Below, one piece after another: positions 16,342-25,117 of a DNA stretch of 27,101 bases. The notes beneath the pieces were generated by a model, which was not told where the DNA came from, made no database searches, and worked only from the letters and a program-made list of their open reading frames with translations. The position numbers and the translations under genes were made by a program. Source of the stretch: an uncultured Clostridia bacterium (GTDB taxonomy: Bacteria > Bacillota > Clostridia > UMGS1810). Positions within the stretch are counted from its first letter, which is position 1. Every line of letters starts with the position of its first letter. The stretch lies in contig CAKSJG010000032.1 of the NCBI GenBank assembly GCA_934463165.1, forward strand, positions 1-27,101, given 5' to 3'.

Positions 16342-16553
16342 CTGAATAATCAGAATATTAAAATTAAAAGCAAATACTAATAATACATGTAATTTTATTA
16401 TTAATTACAAATTTATTTATTCATTATAACATGATTTTACAAATAAATAGCCAAAAATCATTTATTGTTTTCAAATTGAAATCAATTTAATAAAAAATTA
16501 AAAATGGATACTTTACCAATTTTAACCAAACAGAAAAATTTGATTAAATTCCC

Positions 16554-16582
16554 TTGACACGCAAAAAAAATTATGATATTTT
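16554..16582 (+). promoter_or_regulatory. Candidate promoter of the araC-type gene
   Basis: A perfect TTGACA at 16554-16559 is followed after 17 bases by TATTTT at 16577-16582. The -10 match is modest. The start codon is about 80 bases further on. Confidence 0.4.
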
Positions 16583-16665
16583 ATAATTAAAAAATGCTTT
16601 AAATTTATTGTTATATTAACTGTTTTTTAATTCAGAACATGAGATGATCAACCGGAGTGATTTAA

Positions 16666-17514
16666 ATGAAAAAAATATTTGCACCGAATTTAAGTGAAGG
16701 AACATATAATTTTCGCGAGGAAATTTATAATTATGCAGGCAAGGTTAACGAAACCATTTTCCATATCGCATCGGGAATAACATATCCCGACAGTTCATAC
16801 GAGGTATACCGAGCAAACGCAAATTGCTATACAATCGAATATATTTATGACGGCATATGCATTATTCAAAACGGGAAGAAAACATACCGCGCTTCAAAGG
16901 GTGATATATTTATTTTGCATCCCAACAAGGTTCAGCACTACTATTCGCATAAGCAAAAGCCATGTAAAAAAATATGGATAACAATTGACAGTAATCTTGA
17001 CCTTATATCACACTTGATTACCGATTACGGTCTGAGTAACAAAATAATTATTTCGGGAATAAATACCCCTCTTCATCTTAAACGGATTTTAAACTGCATG
17101 AAAAATCAGAGCAGGAATATTTCAAGGAAACTGGAGATTCTCATTTTTCTTCAGATTGCAGAAATGTCAGACTACATTAAAAAAACGGAATTTCGTGAAT
17201 ATACCGTTGCGGAATCAATAAAATTATATATGGACAAAAACCCCAATGCAAAAATTACAATCAAAGACCTTTGCATACACACATCATACGGAAGAACACA
17301 GCTGACGAACATTTTTAAAACTGCATATAATATGACTCCTATGGAATACTTTAAACAGCTGAAATATCAAACCGCATGCACATTGCTGAATCAGACTTCA
17401 TTATCCATATCGGAAATTGCGCAGAGATTATCCTTTAACGATGCTCAGCATTTTGCAAAATTTTTCAAAAACAGATCCGGTGTTACCCCATCAAAATACA
17501 GAAAAACTTATTAA
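16666..17514 (+). CDS. AraC-family transcriptional regulator
   Basis: The product is 282 residues. The N-terminal half is a cupin-like sensor domain (about 20 to 110; YIYDGICIIQNGKKTY and SKGDIFILHPNKVQHYY are typical of AraC ligand-binding domains). The C-terminal 100 residues hold two helix-turn-helix motifs: ITIKDLCIHTSYGRTQLTN, and the signature LSISEIAQRLSFNDAQHFA followed by FKNRSGVTPSKYRK. The start is ATG at 16666 with GGAGTGA at 16654-16660. It is transcribed away from the GH127 operon across a 445-base gap with paired promoters, so local activation of that operon by a sugar ligand is the likely role. A convergent terminator separates it from pgi. Confidence 0.9.
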   Translation: MKKIFAPNLSEGTYNFREEIYNYAGKVNETIFHIASGITYPDSSYEVYRANANCYTIEYIYDGICIIQNGKKTYRASKGDIFILHPNKVQHYYSHKQKPCKKIWITIDSNLDLISHLITDYGLSNKIIISGINTPLHLKRILNCMKNQSRNISRKLEILIFLQIAEMSDYIKKTEFREYTVAESIKLYMDKNPNAKITIKDLCIHTSYGRTQLTNIFKTAYNMTPMEYFKQLKYQTACTLLNQTSLSISEIAQRLSFNDAQHFAKFFKNRSGVTPSKYRKTY

Positions 17515-17532
17515 GTTTTAATATATTAAAGC

Positions 17533-17567
17533 AAAAAGAACAGAGTCAAAATGCTCTGTCCTTTTTG
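17533..17567. terminator. Bidirectional terminator between the araC-type gene and pgi
   Basis: AAAAAGAACAGAG and CTCTGTCCTTTTT form a long stem with one mismatch and a loop of about seven bases. A-rich and T-rich flanks give a U-tract in both directions. It lies just after the araC-type stop (17514) and just beyond the pgi stop (17600 on the minus strand). Confidence 0.8.
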
Positions 17568-17599
17568 TTTTATAATTGTTTTTAAAACTATCAAAATTC

Positions 17600-18928
17600 T
17601 TAAAGTCTCTCTTTAAGCTGCTCACCGAGTTCCTCGTAACCGGGCTTGCCCAAAAGTGCAAACATATTCTTTTTGTATGCTTCAACACCGGGCTGATTGA
17701 ACGGGTTAACACCGAGGATATATCCGCTTATTGCACACGCCTTTTCAAAGAAATAAACAAGATTACCGAAATTGTATGCGTCAAGCTTCGGAACATTTAT
17801 AACTATATTCGGGACATTTCCGTCGGTATGAGCTATGATCGTACCCTGGAAAGCTTTATGGTTTACGGTATCAACGCTCATGCCTGCAAGGAAATTAAGA
17901 CCGTCGATGTTTTCTTCGTCAAACGGAAATTTAAGATCCTCCTTAGGTGATTCAACATTCAGAACGGTTTCAAATATAATTCTGCTGCCCTCCTGAATAT
18001 ACTGACCCATTGAGTGGAGATCAGTCGAGAAGCTTACGGAAGCAGGGAAAATACCTCTGTTATCCTTGCCCTCACTTTCGCCGTAGAGCTGTTTCCACCA
18101 TTCGGAAAAATAGATAAGCGCAGGTTCATAGTTAACCATGAGTTCAATTGCTTTACCCTTGCGTGCAAGAATGTTTCTTATTGCCGCATATTTACAGCAG
18201 ATATTTTCTTCATAAGGTGCGGTGTATTCCTTGCGTGCATCAGCAGCGCCCTGCATCATTGCGTCTATATCGATGCCTGCTGCGGCAATCGGAAGGAGAC
18301 CCACCGGCGTGAGAACGGAAAAACGGCCGCCCACATCATCGGGAATAACAAATGTCTCATATCCCTCTTTATCGGCAAAAGTCTTAAGAGCACCTTTTGC
18401 CTTATCCGTTGTTGCATATATTCTTGATTTAGCTTCATCGGCACCATATTTTTCAATAAGCACGCTGCGAAGTATTCTGAATGCAAGAGCAGGCTCGGTT
18501 GTTGTGCCCGATTTTGAAACAACGTTAACACTGAAGTCTTTATCTTTAACAAAATCAACAAGTTCCGAAAGATATGACGAGCTGATTGAATTGCCGGCAT
18601 AAACAATTTTCGGTGTTTTGTTTTTATTCATATTATAAAAAGAGCCCGTAAGCATTTCTATTGCGGCTCTGGCACCGAGATACGATCCGCCGATACCGAT
18701 AACAACCAGCACCTCTGAATCAGATTGAATCTTAGCTGCCGCTTTCTTTACGCGTTCAAATTCTTCTTTATCATAATTTACGGGAAGATCAACCCAACCG
18801 AGAAAATCGTTTCCCGCGCCGCTTTTGGAATTTAAAAGTTCCTCCGCTGCCTTTACCTGCGAAGCCATATTATTTATTTCTTCATCGGAAACAAAATTTG
18901 AAAGCTTTGAAGTGTCTAATGTAATCAT
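17600..18928 (-). CDS. pgi: Glucose-6-phosphate isomerase
   Basis: The product is 442 residues, the size of the shorter Firmicute and archaeal-like bacterial enzymes. It interconverts glucose 6-phosphate and fructose 6-phosphate in glycolysis, in the cytoplasm. Sugar-phosphate (SIS) motifs are clear: GIGGSYLGARA (78-88), SKSGTTTEPALAFR (138-151), the GESEGKDNRGIFP segment carrying the catalytic glutamate, and the C-terminal signature NQPGVEAYKK (411-420). The start is ATG at 18928 with GGAGGT at 18937-18942; a longer frame to 18955 has no such site. It seems to be a single-gene unit, bounded by a terminator below and a 174-base gap above. Confidence 0.95.
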   Translation of the reverse strand: MITLDTSKLSNFVSDEEINNMASQVKAAEELLNSKSGAGNDFLGWVDLPVNYDKEEFERVKKAAAKIQSDSEVLVVIGIGGSYLGARAAIEMLTGSFYNMNKNKTPKIVYAGNSISSSYLSELVDFVKDKDFSVNVVSKSGTTTEPALAFRILRSVLIEKYGADEAKSRIYATTDKAKGALKTFADKEGYETFVIPDDVGGRFSVLTPVGLLPIAAAGIDIDAMMQGAADARKEYTAPYEENICCKYAAIRNILARKGKAIELMVNYEPALIYFSEWWKQLYGESEGKDNRGIFPASVSFSTDLHSMGQYIQEGSRIIFETVLNVESPKEDLKFPFDEENIDGLNFLAGMSVDTVNHKAFQGTIIAHTDGNVPNIVINVPKLDAYNFGNLVYFFEKACAISGYILGVNPFNQPGVEAYKKNMFALLGKPGYEELGEQLKERL

Positions 18929-19102
18929 AATATAAAACCTCCGATTGATACACAAAATTAATGCCGCATGACACTATACATATCTTAATCTATTTTATTT
19001 TATCATACATTTTGCCATTTTTCAACAAAAAATTGTCAAAAATTTAACAACACGCACGGCGCAAGTTTGTATAACATTTAACCGTTCTGATATCAGAAAC
19101 AT

Positions 19103-20098
19103 TTAAAGATTTTCATGTTTTTTGTCTCTGAGCATAAGCTCCATAACCGCGTCATGCGGATTTTTACCGTTATAAAGCACATCGTACGCTTCGCTGACAA
19201 TCGGCATTTCAACGTCATATTTTTTTGAAAGCTCATATGCCGCACGGCAGTTTACAACACCCTCGACAACCATGTGAACTTCATTTACAGCCTCATCAAG
19301 CGTTTTGCCTTTACCGAGCAAAATTCCGGCACGGCGGTTTCTCGAATGCATGCTTGTGCATGTAACAATGAGATCGCCTATTCCGCTGAGGCCCCAGAAC
19401 GTTTCGGGTTCTGCGCCCATTTTCACGCCGAGACGTGAAATCTCCCTTATTCCGCGCGTCATAAGAGCGGCTTTTGTGTTGTCTCCGAAGCCTATGCCGT
19501 CTATAATACCTGCGCAAAGAGCGATAACGTTTTTGAGAGCGCCCCCGAGCTCCACACCGAGAACATCACTGCCGGTATACACTCTGAAATTCTCGCTCAT
19601 AAAAACATTCTGAATATATTCTGCGCATTTTATATCTTTGCATGCAACGATATTTGTTGTCGGGATTTTGCGTGCAACCTCTTCGGCATGGGACGGCCCC
19701 GACATCACGGCAATCTTTGCCTGCGGAATTTCTTCTTCCGCAACATCCGAAAGCGGCTTCAGGCTTTCCGCTTCAAGGCCTTTTGAGAGGATTACGACGG
19801 GGGTTCCGTCATCAATAAACTCACTCATCTGCCTTGCCGTCTGCCTTATAACCTTTGACGGCGTAACCAAAACTACAATATTCTTGCCGCGAACGCATGA
19901 TATATCGGATGTAAAGTTAACCGAGGGATTAATCTTTACACCGGGCAGAAAATCTTTGTTTTCAAGATTTTTTCTTAAAGCTTCGCTCTCCGACTTCTGC
20001 CATGACCAAAGTGTGACATCGTGACCGAGATCGGATAAATGAATACTTACGGCGGTTCCCCAGCCGCCCGAACCTACAACAACTATTTTTTCAGACAT
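19103..20098 (-). CDS. gpsA: NAD(P)-dependent glycerol-3-phosphate dehydrogenase
   Basis: The product is 331 residues, the normal length. It reduces dihydroxyacetone phosphate to sn-glycerol 3-phosphate for phospholipid synthesis. A Rossmann nucleotide-binding loop is at GSGGWG (9-14). Further family motifs are SKGLE with Lys106, MSGPSHAEEVA, and GGALKNVIALCAGIIDG with catalytic Lys189. The ATG at 20098 has TAGGAGGGA upstream. It follows plsY by 11 bases, so the enzyme that makes glycerol 3-phosphate and the one that acylates it are made from one transcript. In many Clostridia spoIVA follows gpsA; here pgi lies there instead. Confidence 0.95.
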   Translation of the reverse strand: MSEKIVVVGSGGWGTAVSIHLSDLGHDVTLWSWQKSESEALRKNLENKDFLPGVKINPSVNFTSDISCVRGKNIVVLVTPSKVIRQTARQMSEFIDDGTPVVILSKGLEAESLKPLSDVAEEEIPQAKIAVMSGPSHAEEVARKIPTTNIVACKDIKCAEYIQNVFMSENFRVYTGSDVLGVELGGALKNVIALCAGIIDGIGFGDNTKAALMTRGIREISRLGVKMGAEPETFWGLSGIGDLIVTCTSMHSRNRRAGILLGKGKTLDEAVNEVHMVVEGVVNCRAAYELSKKYDVEMPIVSEAYDVLYNGKNPHDAVMELMLRDKKHENL

Positions 20099-20109
20099 TT
20101 TTATCCCTC

Positions 20110-20736
20110 CTAATGCTTTATAAACTTTGATTCTTCGCCGTGAATGAGACGAACCATATTTGTTTTGTGTTTAAGTACTGCTATAACCGCGATTATAACC
20201 GATGAAAATATAAAGCCCTTGTCTCCCGTGTGAAGGAAGATTACCGAAATCGGAAAGCAAACCGCGCTTACAACCGACCCCAGTGATATATGATTTGAAC
20301 ATATTACAACAGCAACAAACACTGCAAGCAAAATTCCGCCGATTCTCGGATCAAGCATAAATATGACAGCTATTGACGTCATGATTCCTTTGCCGCCCTT
20401 AAATCCGAAAAATACGGGGAATACGTGACCTATCATAACAAATACCGCAGCGGCATATTCACTGTATGCACTGTCCGATATGCCGAAGATATACTTTTCG
20501 ATAAATCTTGCAAAAAGTATTGCCGCGACTCCCTTAAGGCCGTCTCCCAAAACGACAAATGCCGCCGCTTTTTTGCCGAGAATCCTGAGTGTGTTTGTGG
20601 CTCCGGCATTGCCGCTGCCTTTTGAGCGGATATCGTCCGCACCTATTAATTTTGATACTATTATCGACGTATTTATACTTCCGAGAAGATATGCAATGAC
20701 GGCAGATATCACCGCCGAAATAACAGCTTTACCCAT
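20110..20736 (-). CDS. plsY: Glycerol-3-phosphate acyltransferase PlsY
   Basis: The product is 208 residues, an integral membrane protein with about five hydrophobic segments. It transfers the acyl group of acyl-phosphate to glycerol 3-phosphate, giving lysophosphatidic acid. Conserved loops are GSINTS (19-24), KGSGNAGATN (39-48), GHVFPVFFGFKGGKG (103-117) and HKTNMVRLIHGEE (190-202). The ATG at 20736 has AAAGGAA upstream. It sits between der (gap 5 bases) and gpsA (gap 11 bases), an order common in Clostridia. Confidence 0.95.
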   Translation of the reverse strand: MGKAVISAVISAVIAYLLGSINTSIIVSKLIGADDIRSKGSGNAGATNTLRILGKKAAAFVVLGDGLKGVAAILFARFIEKYIFGISDSAYSEYAAAVFVMIGHVFPVFFGFKGGKGIMTSIAVIFMLDPRIGGILLAVFVAVVICSNHISLGSVVSAVCFPISVIFLHTGDKGFIFSSVIIAVIAVLKHKTNMVRLIHGEESKFIKH

Positions 20737-20741
20737 AAATA

Positions 20742-22064
20742 TTATTCCTTTCCTCTTTCGCGTATGATAAATCTTATCGGCGTACCCTCCAGACCGAATG
20801 TGTTTCGGATCTGATTTTCAATGTATCTTATATACGAAAAATGTGCAAGCTTTTTATCGTTGACAAAAAGCACAAACGTCGGCGGCTTTGCACTCGCCTG
20901 TGTTATATACATTATTTTAAGTCTCTTACCCTTATCGGAAGGCGGTTGAACCTTTGTTATCGCCTCGTTTAAAACATCATTTAAAACTCCCGTTGATATC
21001 CTCATTGCATGCTGATTGTTAACGTATTTTATAAGCTCAAAAAGCTTACCGATTCTGCTACCCGTGAGCGCAGAGATAAAGAGCACCGGAGCATAGAGCA
21101 TATAGCTTAAGCCGCCTTGTATTCTTTTGCGGAAGGTTTCCATTGTTGAGGTCTGTTTTTCAATAAGATCCCACTTGTTGACAACAATTATGCTTGCCTT
21201 GCCCTGATCATGAGCATAACCTGCAATTTTGGTGTCCTGCTCGGTGACGCCCTCTTCGGCATCTATCATTATAAGCACGACATCGCACCTGTCAACCGCG
21301 GCAAGAGAACGTATTACACTGTAGCGTTCGACAGCCTCGTCTATCTTTCCTCTTTTTCTCATTCCTGCAGTATCAATAAACACATATTTCTGGCCGTCGC
21401 GCTCGTAATTCGTGTCGATTGCGTCTCGCGTTGTGCCTGCAATGTTGCTGACTATAACTCTGTTTTCGCCGAGGATTTTATTAATAAGAGACGATTTGCC
21501 GACATTCGGCTTACCGATTACGGCAACCTTTATGGCCTCGTCATCCTCTTCGTCGGTTTCCCGAACGTCAACAAAACTGAAAAGCTTATCCAGAAGATCA
21601 CCCGTTCCGAGACCGTGAGTTGACGAAATTGCAATGGGATCGTCAAGGCCGAGATTGTAAAATTCATAGAATTCCATCGGAACATCGCCGATATTATCTA
21701 CCTTATTGCAGACAAGAACTATAGGCTTGCCCGATTTTGCAAGCATTGACGCAATATCGGAATCCGATGACGTAAGCCCCGATTTGACATCAACCATAAA
21801 CACAATAGCGTCCGCCATGTCTATTGCAAGCTCTACCTGCCGGCGCATCTGCTCAAGAATAATATCGTCATTTTTCGGTTCTATTCCGCCGGTGTCTATA
21901 AGAATAAATTTTTTGTTCAGCCATTCTCCTTCGGCAAAAATACGGTCACGCGTTACACCGGGCGTATCTTCCACTATGGAAATACGCTGACCGATAAGCT
22001 TGTTAAAAAGCGTCGATTTGCCGACATTAGGTCTGCCGACAATGGCAAATGTAGGTTTTTTCAT
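20742..22064 (-). CDS. der: Ribosome-assembly GTPase Der (EngA)
   Basis: The product is 440 residues with two tandem GTPase domains and a C-terminal KH-like domain. Domain 1 has GRPNVGKS (10-17), DTGG (57-60) and NKVD (120-123). Domain 2 has GKPNVGKS (184-191), DTAG (231-234) and NKWD (296-299). Der acts in late 50S subunit assembly and is essential in most bacteria. Its ATG at 22064 has AAAGGGA upstream, and it follows the DUF512 gene by 21 bases. Confidence 0.97.
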   Translation of the reverse strand: MKKPTFAIVGRPNVGKSTLFNKLIGQRISIVEDTPGVTRDRIFAEGEWLNKKFILIDTGGIEPKNDDIILEQMRRQVELAIDMADAIVFMVDVKSGLTSSDSDIASMLAKSGKPIVLVCNKVDNIGDVPMEFYEFYNLGLDDPIAISSTHGLGTGDLLDKLFSFVDVRETDEEDDEAIKVAVIGKPNVGKSSLINKILGENRVIVSNIAGTTRDAIDTNYERDGQKYVFIDTAGMRKRGKIDEAVERYSVIRSLAAVDRCDVVLIMIDAEEGVTEQDTKIAGYAHDQGKASIIVVNKWDLIEKQTSTMETFRKRIQGGLSYMLYAPVLFISALTGSRIGKLFELIKYVNNQHAMRISTGVLNDVLNEAITKVQPPSDKGKRLKIMYITQASAKPPTFVLFVNDKKLAHFSYIRYIENQIRNTFGLEGTPIRFIIRERGKE

Positions 22065-22085
22065 TGTATCATCCCTTTCGTAGGA

Positions 22086-23399
22086 TTATTTTAAAATATT
22101 TTTTATGAATCCGTACCCTGTGTTCGGTGTCTTTAAAACTTTTATATTAAGCTCTTTTTCCACATATTCAAGCGTGGTATCATCGAGAAAAAGATTTGTG
22201 TCATCTTTAAACATGCTTTCCGAAAGCATAAGATATTCGGTATCGATTTTCTCCTTAAGCTGTTCGGCTATATCAGATCCGCAAAGAAGCCCCGTAACGG
22301 TTATATTATCCCCGAAAAACCCGTTTTTGATTTTGACAACCTTTACATTAATATTCGGAATACGTTTTTTGACCTTTTCAACACATTCCGATATAAATTC
22401 GTATGCAATATATGACGTTGCAATTGTTTTCGGCTTCGGGTCGGATGTGTCATATTCATCCGAAAATTCAAGCTCCGTGTCTATTTCATCACGAAATGCG
22501 GCAATAAGACCGACGCCGTTTTCTATCTGCGGAAAGTCCTCATAATGCTCATAGGGCGGTATTTGCACCCCTGCGTTTATATAAAACTCATCGGCAAGAT
22601 ATACGAGCGATGTTCCGATTTCTTTTTTGAATTTTTTCTGATACGGCTTAACATCATTTATGACTTCAAGTGAAGATTCTTTGTCAAAGCCTTTAAGCTC
22701 GGTAAGATTTTTACGGTATTTTGAAAGTCCGACGGGAACGGCGGATATGCTTTTTACATTCGGATAAAGCTCCCTCAGATCTTCAATTGTTTTTTTGAGG
22801 TAATAACCGTCGTTGATATCTCTGCAAAGCACTATCTGCGCATTCATATATATACCCGCATCCGCAAAACGACTCATGATATTCAAGACATTGCCCGCAT
22901 TCGGATTTCTTAAAAGCTCTATTCTTTTTTCGGGATCCGTCACATGCACCGACACATTTATCGGCGAAACCTTAAGCGCGCAAAGACGGTCTACATCGGC
23001 ATCACTCAAATTGGTAAGCGTGGCATAGTTGCCCTGTAAAAACGAAAGACGAACGTCATCATCTTTAAAATGCATAGTATCTCTTACGTTCGGAGGGAGC
23101 TGATCCATAAAGCAGAAAAGACACTTGTTACGGCAAAAACGCGGCTTATCGAGAAGAGGATTTTCAAATTCCACACCGAGGTTTTCATATTCGTCGTTAT
23201 ATATCTCAACAATCTCTTCACTGCCGTCTTTTTTGCGGATATCCAGCGTGTAATAATCATCACTTGTATAATATTTAAAATCAAGAATATCGCAAAAATC
23301 TTTGCCGTTTACCTTGAGTATGGCGTCTCCCGGCTCAAGCCCGGCATCCTCCGCAACGGAATCCGGCATAACGGATTTTACGACTGCTTTGTCGTTCAC
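22086..23399 (-). CDS. PDZ and DUF512 domain, radical-SAM-like protein
   Basis: The product is 437 residues. An N-terminal PDZ-like domain (about 5 to 60, with SVAEDAGLEPGDAILKVNG) precedes a radical-SAM-type cysteine motif, Cys89-x3-Cys93-x2-Cys96, in the segment FCRNKCLFCFMDQLPP, and a C-terminal DUF512 domain (GFFGDNITVTGLLCG). The family is conserved next to der in Clostridia but its reaction is unknown; an iron-sulfur cluster enzyme is expected. The start is GTG at 23399, supported by AAAGGAGG seven bases upstream. It lies 35 bases after the HAD gene, so the four genes down to gpsA and the HAD gene may share a transcript. Confidence 0.9.
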   Translation of the reverse strand: MNDKAVVKSVMPDSVAEDAGLEPGDAILKVNGKDFCDILDFKYYTSDDYYTLDIRKKDGSEEIVEIYNDEYENLGVEFENPLLDKPRFCRNKCLFCFMDQLPPNVRDTMHFKDDDVRLSFLQGNYATLTNLSDADVDRLCALKVSPINVSVHVTDPEKRIELLRNPNAGNVLNIMSRFADAGIYMNAQIVLCRDINDGYYLKKTIEDLRELYPNVKSISAVPVGLSKYRKNLTELKGFDKESSLEVINDVKPYQKKFKKEIGTSLVYLADEFYINAGVQIPPYEHYEDFPQIENGVGLIAAFRDEIDTELEFSDEYDTSDPKPKTIATSYIAYEFISECVEKVKKRIPNINVKVVKIKNGFFGDNITVTGLLCGSDIAEQLKEKIDTEYLMLSESMFKDDTNLFLDDTTLEYVEKELNIKVLKTPNTGYGFIKNILK

Positions 23400-23434
23400 A
23401 GCGGTTCCTCCTTTCGTAAAATTACAAACACATA

Positions 23435-24082
23435 TTATTTTGTAAGATAATTATATAAATCTTCCGTATCTTTTGCAATGTATATATGCGGATGAGCTTC
23501 AAGCTCCTCTTTTGTTCCGTAGCCGTAGAGAACTCCGACGGCATCCATGCCGAAGTAAGATGCTCCGTCCAGGTCATATTTACGGTCACCTATCATGACG
23601 GCCTCCGATACGTCACTGATTTTCAGATAATCCAGAATATGAGCAAGCACCTTTTCTTTGGTATCTCTCGATTTATCCATAGATGCACCGGTAACGTAAT
23701 AAAAATACTTTGTGAGATCAAAACGGTCAAGTATCGCTTTTGAAAATTTTTCGGGCTTGGATGTGGCAAGAATAAGCCTGAATCCACCGTCGCACAGCTT
23801 TTTTAAAAGCTCGGGGATCCCGTCATAAATGCGGTTTTCGTCAAGATAATGATTGACGTAGCGTTCGCGGTATTTTTCAACAGCTTTAAGCGCCTCTTCC
23901 TCAGAAAATCCAAACAGTGAAACAAATGATTCCCGAAGCGGAGGCCCGAGAATCGGGCGAAGAGTCTGCAGATCGTCAACCTTAATTCCGTAGCTTTCAA
24001 GTGCATAGGCAAATGACTTTGATACTCCCTCAAAAGAATCGGTTATTGTACCGTCCAAATCAAACAAAAGATATTTATACAT
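23435..24082 (-). CDS. HAD-family hydrolase, phosphoglycolate phosphatase-like
   Basis: The product is 215 residues. HAD motif I is FDLDGT with Asp8 and Asp10, motif II is LATSKP, and motif IV is MIGDRKYDLDGA. A helical cap lies between motifs I and II (about 15 to 85), including GPPLRESFVSLFGF, as in the Gph/PpaX-like group. The substrate is probably a small phosphomonoester, and naming it Gph would be too specific. The ATG at 24082 has GGAGGTG upstream. The rpmF terminator lies between it and rpmF. Confidence 0.88.
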   Translation of the reverse strand: MYKYLLFDLDGTITDSFEGVSKSFAYALESYGIKVDDLQTLRPILGPPLRESFVSLFGFSEEEALKAVEKYRERYVNHYLDENRIYDGIPELLKKLCDGGFRLILATSKPEKFSKAILDRFDLTKYFYYVTGASMDKSRDTKEKVLAHILDYLKISDVSEAVMIGDRKYDLDGASYFGMDAVGVLYGYGTKEELEAHPHIYIAKDTEDLYNYLTK

Positions 24083-24117
24083 TGCACACCTCCGAAGTAT
24101 TTTGCATCCTATATCAA

Positions 24118-24146
24118 AATAACCTGCCTTATTTCGGCAGGTTATT
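24118..24146 (-). terminator. Rho-independent terminator after rpmF
   Basis: AATAACCTGCC (24118-24128) and GGCAGGTTATT (24136-24146) form a perfect 11-bp stem with a seven-base loop. On the minus strand the stem runs into TTATTTTG, a short U-tract. It lies 15 bases after the rpmF stop. Confidence 0.8.
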
Positions 24147-24160
24147 CGGGTTTGACATAA

Positions 24161-24337
24161 TTATTCAGCCTTTAAGATTTCTTTACCGTCATAGGTACCG
24201 CATGCCTTGCATATTCTGTGTGGCATTTTATATTCACCGCACTTGGGGCATTTTACCATACCGGGTAAAGAGAGCTTCCAGTTAGCTCTTCTCTTGTCTC
24301 TTCTTGCTTTTGAAACCTTTCTCTTAGGTACTGCCAT
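24161..24337 (-). CDS. rpmF: 50S ribosomal protein L32
   Basis: The product is 58 residues, starting MAVPKRKVSKARRDKRRAN. It has a zinc ribbon with Cys30, Cys33, Cys43 and Cys46, so it is the zinc-binding (C+) form. The start is ATG at 24337 with GGAGGTGG upstream; a longer frame to 24352 covers that site. It follows the YceD-type gene closely, the usual pair. In many Firmicutes plsX and fabH follow, but here a terminator and the HAD gene do. Confidence 0.97.
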   Translation of the reverse strand: MAVPKRKVSKARRDKRRANWKLSLPGMVKCPKCGEYKMPHRICKACGTYDGKEILKAE

Positions 24338-24366
24338 TACTTCCACCTCCATATATCAAATAGTCA

Positions 24367-24864
24367 TCATTTCAGAAAATCTTTTAGCACAGCAAGACGA
24401 GGGTCAATATCATCACTCTCACAGGAGCATTGCTCTTTGTTCAGATTGCATCCGCACATCGGACAAAGACCCTTGCAGTCCTCACTGCACAGGCATGTTA
24501 TCGGCAGTGCACAGCAAAATGACTGACCGATGATTTCCTTTAAATCGATTTCATTGGAGTTTAAAATGATGACATCATCATTTTCGTTATCCAACTGAGA
24601 TTTTGAATAAACTTCATTAACATTAAAATCAAGAATGCACTCGGTGTCTTCAAGACAGCGGCTGCAGGCGGTAACATAATTCGCACGGCACTTCAGATCA
24701 AGATAAATCTTGCCGTCAATACTGCTTGCCTTACCCGATGCACAGACAGGAGCTTTAAATTTTATATCCTGCCCGTTAAACGAAAGAAAGCCCAAATCAA
24801 CTTGCGCGTCGATTTTCAGTGACTCTCCGTCGGCATTAATTAATTTCGTAATATCCAAAACCAT
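24367..24864 (-). CDS. yceD: DUF177 (YceD-family) protein
   Basis: The product is 165 residues. The pattern ACSRCLEDTEC in the middle and LCSEDCKGLCPMCGCNLN with DIDPRLAVLKDFL at the end is typical of DUF177/YceD proteins encoded just upstream of rpmF. The paired cysteines suggest a metal site in this clostridial form. The family is linked to 23S rRNA accumulation and ribosome assembly in other organisms. The start is ATG at 24864 with GAGGTG upstream; an ATG at 24879 and a longer frame to 24921 would run into the promoter and its transcript start. Confidence 0.9.
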   Translation of the reverse strand: MVLDITKLINADGESLKIDAQVDLGFLSFNGQDIKFKAPVCASGKASSIDGKIYLDLKCRANYVTACSRCLEDTECILDFNVNEVYSKSQLDNENDDVIILNSNEIDLKEIIGQSFCCALPITCLCSEDCKGLCPMCGCNLNKEQCSCESDDIDPRLAVLKDFLK

Positions 24865-24888
24865 AATACACCTCGACATAACAAATCT

Positions 24889-24917
24889 ATTATATATATT
24901 TATCTTCAATTTGTCAA
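24889..24917 (-). promoter_or_regulatory. Perfect consensus sigma-A promoter for yceD-rpmF
   Basis: On the minus strand, TTGACA (24917-24912) and TATAAT (24894-24889) are separated by exactly 17 bases. Both boxes match the consensus at every position, as expected for a ribosomal protein unit. Transcription should start about 18 bases before the ATG at 24864. Confidence 0.85.
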
Positions 24918-25063
24918 GCATTTTTTTGAAATTAGGAAAATTTTTATAAATAAAGTGCGGTTAAAACCGTTTTTTTGGCATTTTCAATTTATTAACGCGT
25001 TATTGCGGTTTTTTATTTTTTCACTTTAAGCTTCGCTGCAGCAGCATAATGCAAACGCCGACA

Positions 25064-25090
25064 GCCGTAACCGTATCGGGCGGTTACGGC
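25064..25090. terminator. Stem-loop downstream of the FeoB-like gene
   Basis: GCCGTAACCG (25064-25073) and CGGTTACGGC (25081-25090) form a perfect 10-bp stem with a seven-base loop. It lies 28 bases after the stop of the minus-strand transporter gene. The only T-rich flank (GGTTTTAAT) is on the plus-strand side, so it is not a canonical terminator for that gene. Confidence 0.4.
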
Positions 25091-25117
25091 CGGTTTTAAT
25101 GAATTTATCATACGGTC

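Larger units (their letters stand above)
16221..16665. other. Divergent regulatory region between the GH127 operon and the araC-type gene
   Basis: This AT-rich stretch has no gene. It holds the minus-strand promoter at 16267-16295, the perfect inverted repeat at 16308-16341 and a candidate plus-strand promoter at 16554-16582. The middle (about 16345 to 16550) shows only AT-rich sequence with weak short inverted repeats such as AAATTGAAATCAATTT. Confidence 0.7.

Noticed and set aside
19085..19098. 14-bp palindrome TTCTGATATCAGAA after gpsA
   Set aside because: It has no loop for an RNA hairpin and no link to a promoter; chance is likely in an AT-rich gap.
24957..24977. CGGTTAAAACCG with a T-run on the plus strand
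   Set aside because: The stem is only four to five pairs and no plus-strand gene precedes it.
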